Below, piece after piece: positions 54,150 to 62,366 of a stretch of 64,000 nucleotides of DNA. The notes under the pieces were generated by a model, which worked only from the letters and a program-made list of their open reading frames with translations, made no database searches and was not told the origin of the DNA. Made by a program: the position numbers and the translations under genes. The first letter of the stretch is position 1. Every line of letters begins with the position of its first letter. The stretch lies in the NCBI RefSeq assembly GCF_009720145.1, contig NZ_CP046252.1, positions 2,232,001 through 2,296,000 on the forward strand. Reading direction: 5' to 3'. The stretch is from Sphingobium sp. CAP-1 (GTDB lineage: Bacteria > Pseudomonadota > Alphaproteobacteria > Sphingomonadales > Sphingomonadaceae).

Positions 54150-55313
54150 GTGACTTCTGATGCCCACACAATTCTGACGCGAGAAGAACTACATGCACTG
54201 GTCTGGAGTCAGCCCATGATCCATCTTGCGAAAAAACTTGGTATTTCTGACCAAGGCTTGGCGAAAATCTGCAAGCGGTTCGATATTCCCCGCCCAAAGC
54301 AAGGCCATTGGAACAAGCTGACGGCGGGCAAGCCGGTCGAGATCATCGCCCTTTCAGCAGCGCCAGATGGGATAGGCGAAACCGTCACTCTCTCCGCGAG
54401 TTCGCAGGAAGATCCGATCGAACCGGGAACACGCGCGCAACTGGACGCTGCCCGGAGCAGACTGAAGCAAGTCCATGTCGCCGACCGGCTCTCCCGCCCT
54501 CATCCCATCATCACCGGCTGGACCGAGCGGCGCGAACGCGAGATCAAGAAACGGGAGGAAGTCTACGATTTCAGGCTAAGGCGCGTGGCTGCCCAAACGC
54601 CATTCAGCTCTCAGGAACGCCGGCGCCTCAGGGTCCTCGACGCCCTCTTCAAGGCACTTGAAGACAATCAGATAAAAGTGACGCAAAACGAACAGCGGGC
54701 ACTGCACGCGTCATCCGGCGATGAGAAGATCGAGTTCCAGCTCCGCGTGAAGCTTCGGCAGGTCAAGCGCCCCTTGAACGCAAACGAACTGCGCAGACAC
54801 CGCTCGGGAGACAAGGACTACCAACTGGCATTCGAGGAAACCGACATCCTCATTTTCGAAATCAAGACCTGGTTGCCGGGCGGATTGCAACGCATCTGGC
54901 AAGATGGCCGCAAGGACAGGATCGAAACCCTTGCAGGAGATATTCTCACAACAATCCTGGCAGCATTCCCGATGATGGTCGTCGAACGCGAAAGGCGCGC
55001 CGAGCAGGAGCGGCTCAGGCGGATCGAAGAGCAGCGCCGTTACGAACTGCAACAGCAAAACAAGCTGGAACAGGGCCGCTTCCGTCGGCTCCTCGAACAT
55101 GCCGGAAGATGGCGCGACGCCGAACTGGCCCGGAATTTCATCGCTGTGCTCCGCGAGGCCATTGCTGATCAGGACGCGACCGTTGGCGGGCACCCACTCA
55201 GTGAATGGCTGGACTGGGCCGAAAAACGCGTGTCGCTGCAAGACCCATTGGCAAATCCCCAAGGGGTCTTCGCCTCCATCGCCGACGTGAAGAGCTGGAC
55301 CTATCGCGACTGA
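54150..55313 (+). CDS. Conserved hypothetical protein with N-terminal HTH-like region
   Basis: A 387-residue protein. The N-terminal segment ALVWSQPMIHLAKKLGISDQGLAKICKRFDIPRPKQGHWNKLTAGKP is a recurring proteobacterial motif resembling a HTH. The middle and C-terminal parts are long charged helices, coiled-coil-prone (VVERERRAEQERLRRIEEQRRYELQQQN). GTG 54150 with GAGG 6 nt upstream is the start; the longer frame from 54021 overlaps the orphan Tat peptide. Members are common near integrases. Function unknown. Convergent with the integrase gene. Confidence 0.8.
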   Translation: MTSDAHTILTREELHALVWSQPMIHLAKKLGISDQGLAKICKRFDIPRPKQGHWNKLTAGKPVEIIALSAAPDGIGETVTLSASSQEDPIEPGTRAQLDAARSRLKQVHVADRLSRPHPIITGWTERREREIKKREEVYDFRLRRVAAQTPFSSQERRRLRVLDALFKALEDNQIKVTQNEQRALHASSGDEKIEFQLRVKLRQVKRPLNANELRRHRSGDKDYQLAFEETDILIFEIKTWLPGGLQRIWQDGRKDRIETLAGDILTTILAAFPMMVVERERRAEQERLRRIEEQRRYELQQQNKLEQGRFRRLLEHAGRWRDAELARNFIAVLREAIADQDATVGGHPLSEWLDWAEKRVSLQDPLANPQGVFASIADVKSWTYRD

Positions 55314-55318
55314 GGGCC

Positions 55319-56542
55319 TCAGCGCCGACCGAAATTCGGCTTCAGTACCTTGGCGCCATCGCGCAGCCGCTCGAGTTCATTCGACCAGAACTGCATCATG
55401 ATGACGCGCTCGTCCCAATATTCGCCCCGCGTATAGGCCCGGCGGACACCGTTATTCTCCATGTGGGCGAGTTGGCGTTCGATAGCGTCAGGGTTGAAGC
55501 GGCCGGTCTCGTTGAGGAGCGTAGCCGCCATCGCGCGGAAGCCATGAGCCGTCATCTGCTCCTGGCTGAAACCCAACGCCCGCAGCGCCGCGTTCACCGT
55601 GTTCTCCGACATGGGACGCGCGCCGGAACGGAAAGAAGGGAAGCAATAGCGGCCGGTGCCGGTCAACTCCCAAAGCTGCTCGAACAGGTCGGTCACCTGG
55701 GTGGAAAGCGGCACGCGATGAGGCCGACGCATTTTCATCTTCTCGGCCGGGATTTCCCAAATGGAACGGTCGAAGTCGAACTCGGCCCATTCGGCCTGCC
55801 GTAGCTCCCCGGGTCGCACGAAAAGGTGCGCCGATAGGCGAAGGGCGAACAGGGTGACGGCGTGGCCGGTATAGCCCTGGATCGCGCGCATGATCTCGCC
55901 CGCACCTTTGGCGGTAGTGATCGCGGCGAGATGCTTGGCCTTGGGAACGGTGAGCGCACCGCGCAGATCGCTGGCCGGGTCCCGCTCCGCCCGGGTGGTC
56001 GCAACCGCATAGCGGAAGATGCGGCTCAAAACGCTGCGCATGCGCCGGGCGCTTTCATAGCGGCCGGTAGCCTCCACGGCCCGCAATGTTGCCAGAACCT
56101 CCTGCGCGGTGATCTTCGCGATGGGCCGATTCCCGATCTTCGGATAGGTCTTGTCGAGCAGCCAGCGGATCTTGCTGAGCGTGATCTCGGCCAGGCCTTC
56201 GCGCTCCTGCTTGGCGATCCATTCCAGGGCCACGGTTTTGAATGTGTCGTTTTCTTCTACACGAGCGCGCGCTGCATCGATCTTCTGCTGATGCGATGGA
56301 TCGATGCCGGCCGCAAGCAACCGGCGAACCTCGTCCCGCCGCCCGCGCGCATCGGCCAGACTGACGTCCGGCCACGCACCAAAAGCCATGGTGCGATATT
56401 TTTCGAGATAGCGATAATTGAGCCGCCACAGCTTGGCGCCATTCGACCTGACAAGAAGATAGAGACCGCCACCGTCGGAGAGCTTATAGTCGCTCTCACG
56501 CGGCTTCGCGTTGGTCACCGTCGTGGCAAAGAGAGTGCTCAT
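55319..56542 (-). CDS. Tyrosine recombinase, P4-type integrase
   Basis: A 407-residue integrase: DUF4102-type N-terminus (LSDGGGLYLLVRSNGAKLWRLNYRY), SAM-like core-binding domain, and catalytic domain with Arg in LFVRPGELRQAEW, H-x-x-R in TAHGFRAMAATLLNE and the Tyr region RRAYTRGEYWDERVIMMQFW. The ATG at 56542 is the usual start (MSTLFATTVTNAKP). It faces away from tRNA-Leu, whose 3' end is 167 bp upstream, the typical layout for an island integrated into a tRNA gene. Its ribosome site lies inside a hairpin. Confidence 0.95.
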   Translation of the reverse strand: MSTLFATTVTNAKPRESDYKLSDGGGLYLLVRSNGAKLWRLNYRYLEKYRTMAFGAWPDVSLADARGRRDEVRRLLAAGIDPSHQQKIDAARARVEENDTFKTVALEWIAKQEREGLAEITLSKIRWLLDKTYPKIGNRPIAKITAQEVLATLRAVEATGRYESARRMRSVLSRIFRYAVATTRAERDPASDLRGALTVPKAKHLAAITTAKGAGEIMRAIQGYTGHAVTLFALRLSAHLFVRPGELRQAEWAEFDFDRSIWEIPAEKMKMRRPHRVPLSTQVTDLFEQLWELTGTGRYCFPSFRSGARPMSENTVNAALRALGFSQEQMTAHGFRAMAATLLNETGRFNPDAIERQLAHMENNGVRRAYTRGEYWDERVIMMQFWSNELERLRDGAKVLKPNFGRR

Positions 56543-56544
56543 GG

Positions 56545-56581
56545 GGGTATCGTCCTTCAAAAAGGACGGAGAACGATACCC
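56545..56581 (-). promoter_or_regulatory. Hairpin sequestering the integrase ribosome-binding site
   Basis: On the integrase mRNA, outer arms GGGTAT / ATACCC and inner arms CGTCCTT / AAGGACG fold into a nested hairpin with a TTTG loop. The AAGGA of the 3' inner arm is the only Shine-Dalgarno, 10 nt before the ATG at 56542. In the folded form the site is paired, which would lower translation. Confidence 0.65.
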
Positions 56582-56650
56582 TCGGATATACCCCCATTGT
56601 TCCCGATTGGTGCCATATCCGCCCGGATTTTGCCGGACGAGTATAACAAA

Positions 56651-56676
56651 AAAAGTGGCTGAAATCAGCCACTTTT
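56651..56676 (-). terminator. Rho-independent terminator of tRNA-Leu
   Basis: On the minus strand a 12-bp perfect stem (AAAAGTGGCTGA / TCAGCCACTTTT) with a 2-nt loop is followed by a T-run, 33 bp beyond the tRNA 3' end. Confidence 0.85.
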
Positions 56677-56708
56677 CGGATGTCCCCGGACGATGCCGGA
56701 AGAACAAA

Positions 56709-56796
56709 TGGTGCCCAGAAGAGGACTCGAACCTCCACGACCTTGCGATCGCCAGCACCTGAAGCTGGTGCGTCTACCAATTCCGCCATCTGGGCA
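56709..56796 (-). tRNA. tRNA-Leu (anticodon CAG)
   Basis: The minus strand folds as a class II tRNA: acceptor TGCCCAG / CTGGGCA, D-arm with TGGTAGACGCA, anticodon stem CCAGC-TTCAGGT-GCTGG (anticodon CAG), long variable arm, T-arm GGTTCGAGTCC, and encoded CCA at 56711-56709. Its 3' end faces the integrase, so it is the probable attachment gene of the island. Confidence 0.95.
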
Positions 56797-56925
56797 CGGG
56801 GTAGGAGGGCGCCTCTAACGGGTGGTCCAAAAGCTGTCAACGCATTGGCCGCATTATTTTTTGGGTTTCGCAAAAAAGTCGGTTTTGGGGCAGAGCATGG
56901 CATTTTTTCCAGGATGACCCTTATC

Positions 56926-57693
56926 ATGACCACGCCCATGCCCGCTGCCGATCCCGCTCCCCCCGCCTTTTTCGCCCGCGCGGACGGATTGCGCCTCGCC
57001 TATCGCCACAGCGCGGGCGCGGGACCGACGCTGATCTTCCTGCCGGGCTATATGTCCGACATGGAGGGCGGCAAGGCGGTGGCGCTGCACGATTGGGCGC
57101 AGGCGCAGGGGCGCGCAATGCTGCGGCTGGACTATGCGGGCAATGGCGCGAGCGAGGGGCGCTTTGCCGACGGCACACTGGCGAGTTGGCGCGACGATGT
57201 GCTGTGGCTGATGGACGAATTGACTGCCGGGCCGGTGATGTTGGTCGGATCGTCCATGGGCGGCTGGCTGGCGCTGCTGGTGGCGCTGGCGCGGCCGGAG
57301 CGGGTCGTGGGCCTGGTCGGCATCGCCGCCGCGCCCGATTTCACCGAATGGGGCTTTACCGATGCGGACAAGGCGCTGCTGGCAACCGAAGGACGGATCG
57401 AGGAGCCGACGCCCTATGGCGACGATCCCTATGTCACGACGCTGGCCTTCTGGCAGTCGGGGCAGGCGTTGCGGCTGCTGGAAAGCGAAATCGCGATCGA
57501 TTGTCCGGTGCGACTGCTCCATGGCCAGGCGGATCGGGACGTGCCCTGGTATGTGGCGGTAAAGACGGCGGCGCGGCTGCGTTCATCCGATGTGCAGATG
57601 CTGCTGATTAAGGACGGCGACCATCGCCTGTCGCGCGACGCCGACATCGCGCTGTTGATCGACACGGTCTCCAAGCTGCTGGATATTCTGTGA
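56926..57693 (+). CDS. Alpha/beta hydrolase
   Basis: A 255-residue serine hydrolase: oxyanion region FLPGYMSDMEGGKA, nucleophile elbow VGSSMGGWLA, acid in LLHGQADRDVPW and His in IKDGDHRLS. It resembles ABHD10-like (thio)esterases. Start at ATG 56926 with AGGA about 11 nt upstream; ATG 56914 is an alternative. Overlaps the next gene by one base (TGATG). Core chromosome beyond the tRNA. Confidence 0.88.
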   Translation: MTTPMPAADPAPPAFFARADGLRLAYRHSAGAGPTLIFLPGYMSDMEGGKAVALHDWAQAQGRAMLRLDYAGNGASEGRFADGTLASWRDDVLWLMDELTAGPVMLVGSSMGGWLALLVALARPERVVGLVGIAAAPDFTEWGFTDADKALLATEGRIEEPTPYGDDPYVTTLAFWQSGQALRLLESEIAIDCPVRLLHGQADRDVPWYVAVKTAARLRSSDVQMLLIKDGDHRLSRDADIALLIDTVSKLLDIL

Positions 57694-58574
57694 TGCCCTT
57701 CTTCCTGCCGATCCTGCTCCAGACACTCGACCCGGAGATCGAGGCGGTGATGAACCGCAGCCGCCAGCGCAAGCAGGAGCAGCGCACCGCTGCTGCCGAT
57801 GCGGCGGCGGCAACAGCAGCGGCGGCAACGACCGGTGCCAGGGCAGCAGCGCGGGATGACGGCAAGATCCCGGTGCCGGCCAAATATGCCGAACCCTTCC
57901 AGGCCTGCCTCGACGCGGCGCTGCGGTCGCCCGACGAAGGCGTCATATTCGCCCAGAAATGGCGGATCGACGGCGGCAGCTTTTACGCCCGCCATTGCCT
58001 GGGCTTTGCCTATGCCCGCGCCGAACGCTGGACGCCCGCTATCGTTGCTTTCGAACAGGCGGCCGAGGAAGCCGAACGTAGCGGCGAGATGGTGCAGAGC
58101 GCTCGGCTATGGGCGCAGGCAGGCAATGCCGCGCTGGCCGGGGGCGACATGGCCAAGGCCCGTACCGATTTCGACGCGGCGCTGGCGCGCGGCCTGCCAG
58201 ACGGCCTTGAAAAGGGCGAGGTGCATCTGGACCGGGCGCGGACGCTGGTGGCGCTGGGCGAGATCAAGGCGGCGCGCGATTCGATCGACATCGCGCTGGC
58301 CCAGGCACCCAAAGACCCGCTCGCCTGGCTGCTGTCGGCGACGCTGGCGCGGCGCATGGGCGAAATGCGGCTGGCGCAGGAGCATATTGCCCGTGCGGTG
58401 CAATTGTCGCCCGACGATGCCGCCGTCGCGCTGGAGGAAGGCAATGTCGCGGTGTTGACCGATCATGCCGACATTGCGCGATCGGCCTGGCAACGCGCGG
58501 TCAGGATTGCGCCAGACTCCCCGTCCGGCAAGGCGGCGGCGGACAATCTGACGCGATTGCCCGCCGGCGACTGA
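57693..58574 (+). CDS. TPR-repeat protein
   Basis: A 293-residue protein with an alanine-rich N-terminal stretch (about 30-55) and repeated helix pairs typical of TPRs: CLGFAYARAERWTPAIVAFEQAAEEAE, AGNAALAGGDMAKARTDFDAALARG, LARRMGEMRLAQEHIARAVQLSP. Its ATG overlaps the hydrolase stop, so the two are coupled. A protein-interaction role is likely; the partner is unknown. Confidence 0.88.
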   Translation: MPFFLPILLQTLDPEIEAVMNRSRQRKQEQRTAAADAAAATAAAATTGARAAARDDGKIPVPAKYAEPFQACLDAALRSPDEGVIFAQKWRIDGGSFYARHCLGFAYARAERWTPAIVAFEQAAEEAERSGEMVQSARLWAQAGNAALAGGDMAKARTDFDAALARGLPDGLEKGEVHLDRARTLVALGEIKAARDSIDIALAQAPKDPLAWLLSATLARRMGEMRLAQEHIARAVQLSPDDAAVALEEGNVAVLTDHADIARSAWQRAVRIAPDSPSGKAAADNLTRLPAGD

Positions 58575-58591
58575 TACAGCGAGGCGAACAG

Positions 58592-59293
58592 CTATTTCAG
58601 ATAGAAGTCGACGGTCGTGACGACGCGCACCTTCTTGTAGGGCGTGTCGCTGCCGCCGTCACCGCCTTCGCCGTCGCGGGCGTCGATCGAGAAATAGCCC
58701 TGGGTCGCGCTCTTGATGCCGCCCACGTCCGCGCCCGAATCCTTGGCGAACTGTTCGGCGGCTGCGCGCGCGTCGCGGGTGGCGGCCGCGACCATTGGCG
58801 GCTTGATGTCGTTGAGCTTGGTGAAGCTGTAGCGCATCCCCGATCCCTCTTGCAGCGTCACACCGCGCCGGACCAGATCGAACTGTTGCGCCACCGCCTT
58901 TTGCGCGCGGGCGATGTCGGTGGTGCGCAGCAACATCCGCTGGGTGATGGTAATCGTGTTGACGCCATTGTTGAGATATTGGTTCACCCCCGCGCCGACC
59001 GGCGTGAGCGCGTTGGCGGGAAAACCCATGCTTTTGAAATAAGCCTGTAATTCCTTGGTATTATTGTCGATTTCGGCACGGACGGTGGGCAGGTCGAAGC
59101 CGGTTGCGGCATAGCTGATCGACCAGGTGGCAAGGTCCGCGGTCACATCCTTTTCGGCCAGGCCGCGCACCGTGACCGACCGGTCGGCCGCCCTGGCGCG
59201 GGTCAGCCCGTCGCCCAGCAGATAGCCGCCGACCACAATGCCAAAACCGAGCAGCGCCGCGCTGCCCAGCATTACCTTGTCCCTGATGTCCAT
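58592..59293 (-). CDS. SIMPL-domain (DUF541) periplasmic protein
   Basis: A 233-residue protein with an N-terminal membrane anchor (VMLGSAALLGFGIVVGGYLLGD) and the SIMPL fold: SVTVRGLAEKDVTADLATWSISY, then AATRDARAAAEQFAKDSGADVGGIKSA. Family members such as E. coli YggE limit oxidative damage by unclear means. Convergent with the TPR gene (17-bp gap). Confidence 0.9.
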   Translation of the reverse strand: MDIRDKVMLGSAALLGFGIVVGGYLLGDGLTRARAADRSVTVRGLAEKDVTADLATWSISYAATGFDLPTVRAEIDNNTKELQAYFKSMGFPANALTPVGAGVNQYLNNGVNTITITQRMLLRTTDIARAQKAVAQQFDLVRRGVTLQEGSGMRYSFTKLNDIKPPMVAAATRDARAAAEQFAKDSGADVGGIKSATQGYFSIDARDGEGGDGGSDTPYKKVRVVTTVDFYLK

Positions 59294-59392
59294 CTTTCGC
59301 TTTCCTCTTTCGTCCGGGGATGTGCGCCCTTATCTTGGAGGCGTATCTGCCACTCCTGAGATGAACCGTTGCTTTATAGCGACGAACGGAGA

Positions 59393-59833
59393 ATGACCTT
59401 GCCCAAATATCTGCACAGCATGATCCGCGTGACCGACGTGGACAAGACCAAGCATTTCTTCGAACTGCTGGGCCTGAAGGAAGTGAAGCGGTTCGACAGC
59501 GAACAGGGTCGCTTTACCCTGGTCTATCTGGCCGCGCCAGGCGATGAGGATGCGCAGGTCGAACTGACCTACAACTGGCCGCCGGCCGATGGCAGTCCGG
59601 CGGAAAGCTATGATGGCGGGCGTAATTTCGGCCATCTCGCCTATCGGGTCGAGAATATCTACGAGACGTGTCAGACGCTGATGGACGCGGGGGTGACGAT
59701 CAACCGGCCGCCGCGCGACGGGCACATGGCCTTCATCCGCACCCCCGACAATATCTCGATCGAACTGTTGCAGGACGGGCGGCTGGAGCCGGCCGAGCCA
59801 TGGATGTCGATGCCCAATATCGGTAGCTGGTAA
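59393..59833 (+). CDS. gloA: Lactoylglutathione lyase (glyoxalase I)
   Basis: A 146-residue VOC-fold metalloenzyme converting the methylglyoxal-glutathione hemithioacetal to S-lactoylglutathione. Family residues: LHSMIRVTDVDKTKHFF, VELTYNW, HLAYRVENIYE, DGHMAFIRTPDNISIELLQ. ATG 59393 lies very close to GGAG; the TTG two codons later (59399) has better spacing and is possible. Followed 3 bp later by glyoxalase II, forming a detoxification operon. Confidence 0.92.
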   Translation: MTLPKYLHSMIRVTDVDKTKHFFELLGLKEVKRFDSEQGRFTLVYLAAPGDEDAQVELTYNWPPADGSPAESYDGGRNFGHLAYRVENIYETCQTLMDAGVTINRPPRDGHMAFIRTPDNISIELLQDGRLEPAEPWMSMPNIGSW

Positions 59834-59836
59834 GCC

Positions 59837-60559
59837 ATGCTGGAGGTCGTCCGTATTCCCGTCCTGAACGACAATTATGTCTGGCTGTTGCATGACGGCG
59901 CCAGCGGCGAGACGGTGGCGGTCGACCCGGCGGTGGCGGAGCCGGTGCTGGACGCTGCCAAGGTGCGCGGCTGGACCATCGGCCAGATCTGGAACACCCA
60001 CTGGCATGGCGACCATGTCGGCGGCAATGCAGCGATCAGGGCGGCGACAGGCTGTGTCATCACCGGCCCGGCGGCGGAGGCGGGGAAGATCGGCACGCTC
60101 GACCGGACGGTGGGCGAAGGCGACAGCGTCCGCATAGGCGACCATGTCGCCACGGTGATGGCGGTGCCGGCGCATACGGCGGGGCATATCGCCTATCATC
60201 TGGCGCAAGACCGGATCATCTTCGTCGGCGACACTTTGTTCGCCATGGGCTGCGGCCGGTTGTTCGAGGGGACGGCAGCGCAGATGTTCGCCAATATGGC
60301 GCGGCTGGCCGCCCTGCCCGCCGACACGACCGTCTATTGCGCGCATGAATATACGCTCTCCAACGGCCGCTTCGCGCTGGGCGTGGAACCGGACAATGCC
60401 GCGCTGGCGGCGCGGGTCGCAGCGGTCGAGGCGGCGCGCGCACGGGGCGAGGCGACGGTGCCGACCAGCATCGGCGAAGAACGCGCGACCAACATCTTCA
60501 TGCGCGCGCGCGATGTGGCGGAACTGGCGGCGCGGCGCGCGGCGAAGGATGCGGCCTGA
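59837..60559 (+). CDS. gloB: Hydroxyacylglutathione hydrolase (glyoxalase II)
   Basis: A 240-residue metallo-beta-lactamase-fold enzyme hydrolysing S-lactoylglutathione to lactate. Metal motif THWHGDHVGG, then VPAHTAGHIAYHL, FVGDTLFAMGCGRLFEGT, CAHEYTLSN and the glyoxalase-II-specific C-terminal helices. Completes the pathway begun by the adjacent gloA. Confidence 0.95.
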   Translation: MLEVVRIPVLNDNYVWLLHDGASGETVAVDPAVAEPVLDAAKVRGWTIGQIWNTHWHGDHVGGNAAIRAATGCVITGPAAEAGKIGTLDRTVGEGDSVRIGDHVATVMAVPAHTAGHIAYHLAQDRIIFVGDTLFAMGCGRLFEGTAAQMFANMARLAALPADTTVYCAHEYTLSNGRFALGVEPDNAALAARVAAVEAARARGEATVPTSIGEERATNIFMRARDVAELAARRAAKDAA

Positions 60560-60588
60560 GAGGAGCGGCCAATAAGGGGGGCAAGCAT

Positions 60589-60999
60589 ATGCGGACATAT
60601 TGGGCGTTGGGTCTGGGGCTGACGATCATGATCGCGGGCGCGGCAAATGCGCAAATGCCGACATTGACGCCGGACCAGGAAAATACGCTGACCAGGGAAA
60701 TCGGCGATCGGATCGCGACCCAAAGCGTGGATTGCATCCGCCTGTCTCCGCGGCTGCAACTGACCGTGGTCAGCGACGACCTGCTGATCTATCGCATCGG
60801 TGGCAAACGCTATCTGAGCCGCACCGCCGGCACCTGCCATGGCCTGGCGCGGGGCGACAAACCGATCCTATCGCTGGGCAAGTCGCGCATATGTGCGGGC
60901 GACTGGATCGCGGTGGAGGATCTGGTCAGCGGCATCCGCACCGGCGGCTGCGCGATCGGCCGCTTCGCCGTCTATGCCAAGCCGGGCAAGGATGATTAG
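60589..60999 (+). CDS. Small secreted protein, paralogue A
   Basis: A 136-residue exported protein (signal peptide to about AANAQ) of unknown function. The pattern C-I-x-L-S-P...LLIYRIGGKRYLSRTAGTCHGLARGD...SRICAGD...GIRTGGCAIGRF recurs in the next gene, so the two are tandem paralogues. Four cysteines probably form two disulfides in the periplasm. It follows gloB by 29 bp and may be co-transcribed. Confidence 0.82.
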   Translation: MRTYWALGLGLTIMIAGAANAQMPTLTPDQENTLTREIGDRIATQSVDCIRLSPRLQLTVVSDDLLIYRIGGKRYLSRTAGTCHGLARGDKPILSLGKSRICAGDWIAVEDLVSGIRTGGCAIGRFAVYAKPGKDD

Positions 61000-61069
61000 C
61001 CATCTGCCGGATCGACGGGTTTTGCGATATGCTGGCGTCCTTGCAACAGGATATTCGGGAGACGACGCG

Positions 61070-61483
61070 ATGCGCGCGTGGATGAAGCCGGGGATGATAT
61101 GGGCATCCCTGCTGCTTGCGGGCTGCACCGGCAGCTATGAACCCAGGCCGCTGACCGACAAGCAGGCGGCGGAGCTGGACAAGGCGCTGGCCGGCAAGGT
61201 GGCGGGCGAGAAGGTGAGTTGCATCAATCGCGAACCGCAGACCAACCTGACCGTCATCAGCAACAATGTGCTGCTCTACAGGGTCAGCCGGAAGCTGGTA
61301 TACAGGAATGACCTGATCGGCAGTTGCAGCGGGCTGACCCATGGCGACACGATGATCGTGCGCAGTTTCGGGTCGCAACTGTGTCGCGGCGATTTCACCA
61401 CCACCGCCAATCTGCAAGCCGGCATCACCACCGGCGCCTGCGCGCTGGGGGACTTCACTCCCTATCGCACGCCCAGGCCATAG
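61070..61483 (+). CDS. Small lipoprotein, paralogue B
   Basis: A 137-residue lipoprotein: signal with lipobox LLAGC, then a mature part sharing its cysteine pattern with the upstream gene (SCINREPQTNLTV, VLLYRVSRKLVYRNDLIGSCSGLTHGD, SQLCRGD, GITTGACALGDF). Start at 61070 with GGGAG upstream. Function unknown. One copy is soluble-periplasmic and the other lipid-anchored. Confidence 0.82.
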   Translation: MRAWMKPGMIWASLLLAGCTGSYEPRPLTDKQAAELDKALAGKVAGEKVSCINREPQTNLTVISNNVLLYRVSRKLVYRNDLIGSCSGLTHGDTMIVRSFGSQLCRGDFTTTANLQAGITTGACALGDFTPYRTPRP

Positions 61484-61492
61484 GGCCGCCGA

Positions 61493-61855
61493 TCAGGCAC
61501 CGATCGCACGGGCCAGATCGGCGCGGATGGTTTCGAGGCGGGCGAGCAAGGCCGCCTCGCCAAGCGGTTCATTGGCCGGCGCGGGAGGAGAGACTGGTGT
61601 GGAAGCTCCACCACGCCGCACATCCCCCAGCACCTTCTGCGCGCCCTTCACGGTGAAGCCTTCGACATTGAGCAACCGGTGGATATGGCGTGCCAGCGCA
61701 ACGTCGGCGGGGCGATAATAGCGACGGTTGCCCGATCGTTGCAGCGGTCGCAATTGCGGGAAGCGCGTTTCCCAATAGCGCAGGATATGCTGGGGGAGAC
61801 CAAGCTCGCCGGCCAGCTCGCTGATGGTCAGAAATGCACCCTCTTCCTTTTCCAT
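61493..61855 (-). CDS. MerR-family regulator
   Basis: A 120-residue MerR-type protein: LTISELAGELGLPQHILRYWETRFPQLRPLQRSGNRRYYRPADVALARHIHRLL, a winged HTH of the kind usually found next to ihfA in alphaproteobacteria. There is no metal-binding C-terminus. Its regulated genes are unknown. Confidence 0.92.
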   Translation of the reverse strand: MEKEEGAFLTISELAGELGLPQHILRYWETRFPQLRPLQRSGNRRYYRPADVALARHIHRLLNVEGFTVKGAQKVLGDVRRGGASTPVSPPAPANEPLGEAALLARLETIRADLARAIGA

Positions 61856-61935
61856 GCAAAGGATGTTGCACCCAGAACCAGCCCTAGGTCAACTGGAGTA
61901 ACGATATGGTAATATTGGAAAAGCGACCGAGCGTA

Positions 61936-62232
61936 TCAAACTGAAGCGACGCGGTCCCGCATCGTCTGGCTGGCACGGAAAGTCAGCACCCGCCGCGGTT
62001 CGATCGGCACTTCGACCCCGGTCTTGGGATTGCGGCCCATACGCTGGGTCTTGTCGCGCAGGACGAAGGTGCCGAAGCTGGAAATCTTCACATTTTCGCC
62101 GCGTTCGAGTGCGCTGGACATATGTTCAAGGATCGATTCGACCAGCGCAGCCGCTTCGGCGCGGGACAGGCCGACATGCCGATTGACGCTTTCCGCAAGA
62201 TCCGCGCGCGTCAGGGTGCCATTGCCGCTCAT
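61936..62232 (-). CDS. ihfA: Integration host factor alpha subunit
   Basis: A 98-residue HU/IHF-family DNA-bending protein: LTRADLAESVNRHVGLSRAEAAALVESIL, ISSFGTFVLRDKTQRMGRNPKTG (beta-arm with the intercalating Pro region) and VLTFRASQ. ATG 62232 is chosen for GGGGAG 5 nt upstream. Host IHF often assists tyrosine-integrase recombination, relevant to the adjacent island. Confidence 0.95.
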   Translation of the reverse strand: MSGNGTLTRADLAESVNRHVGLSRAEAAALVESILEHMSSALERGENVKISSFGTFVLRDKTQRMGRNPKTGVEVPIEPRRVLTFRASQTMRDRVASV

Positions 62233-62366
62233 CGAACTCCCCACCTCATTGCCAGCCATCTCCCCGGATGACAGTCATGAAATGTGATTGATTCGCGGCA
62301 CTTTGGCAAGCACTTGCTACGAGTTAGAGTCTGTTTGACGCCCGGCCGAAGCCGGATTTGCCGCTT

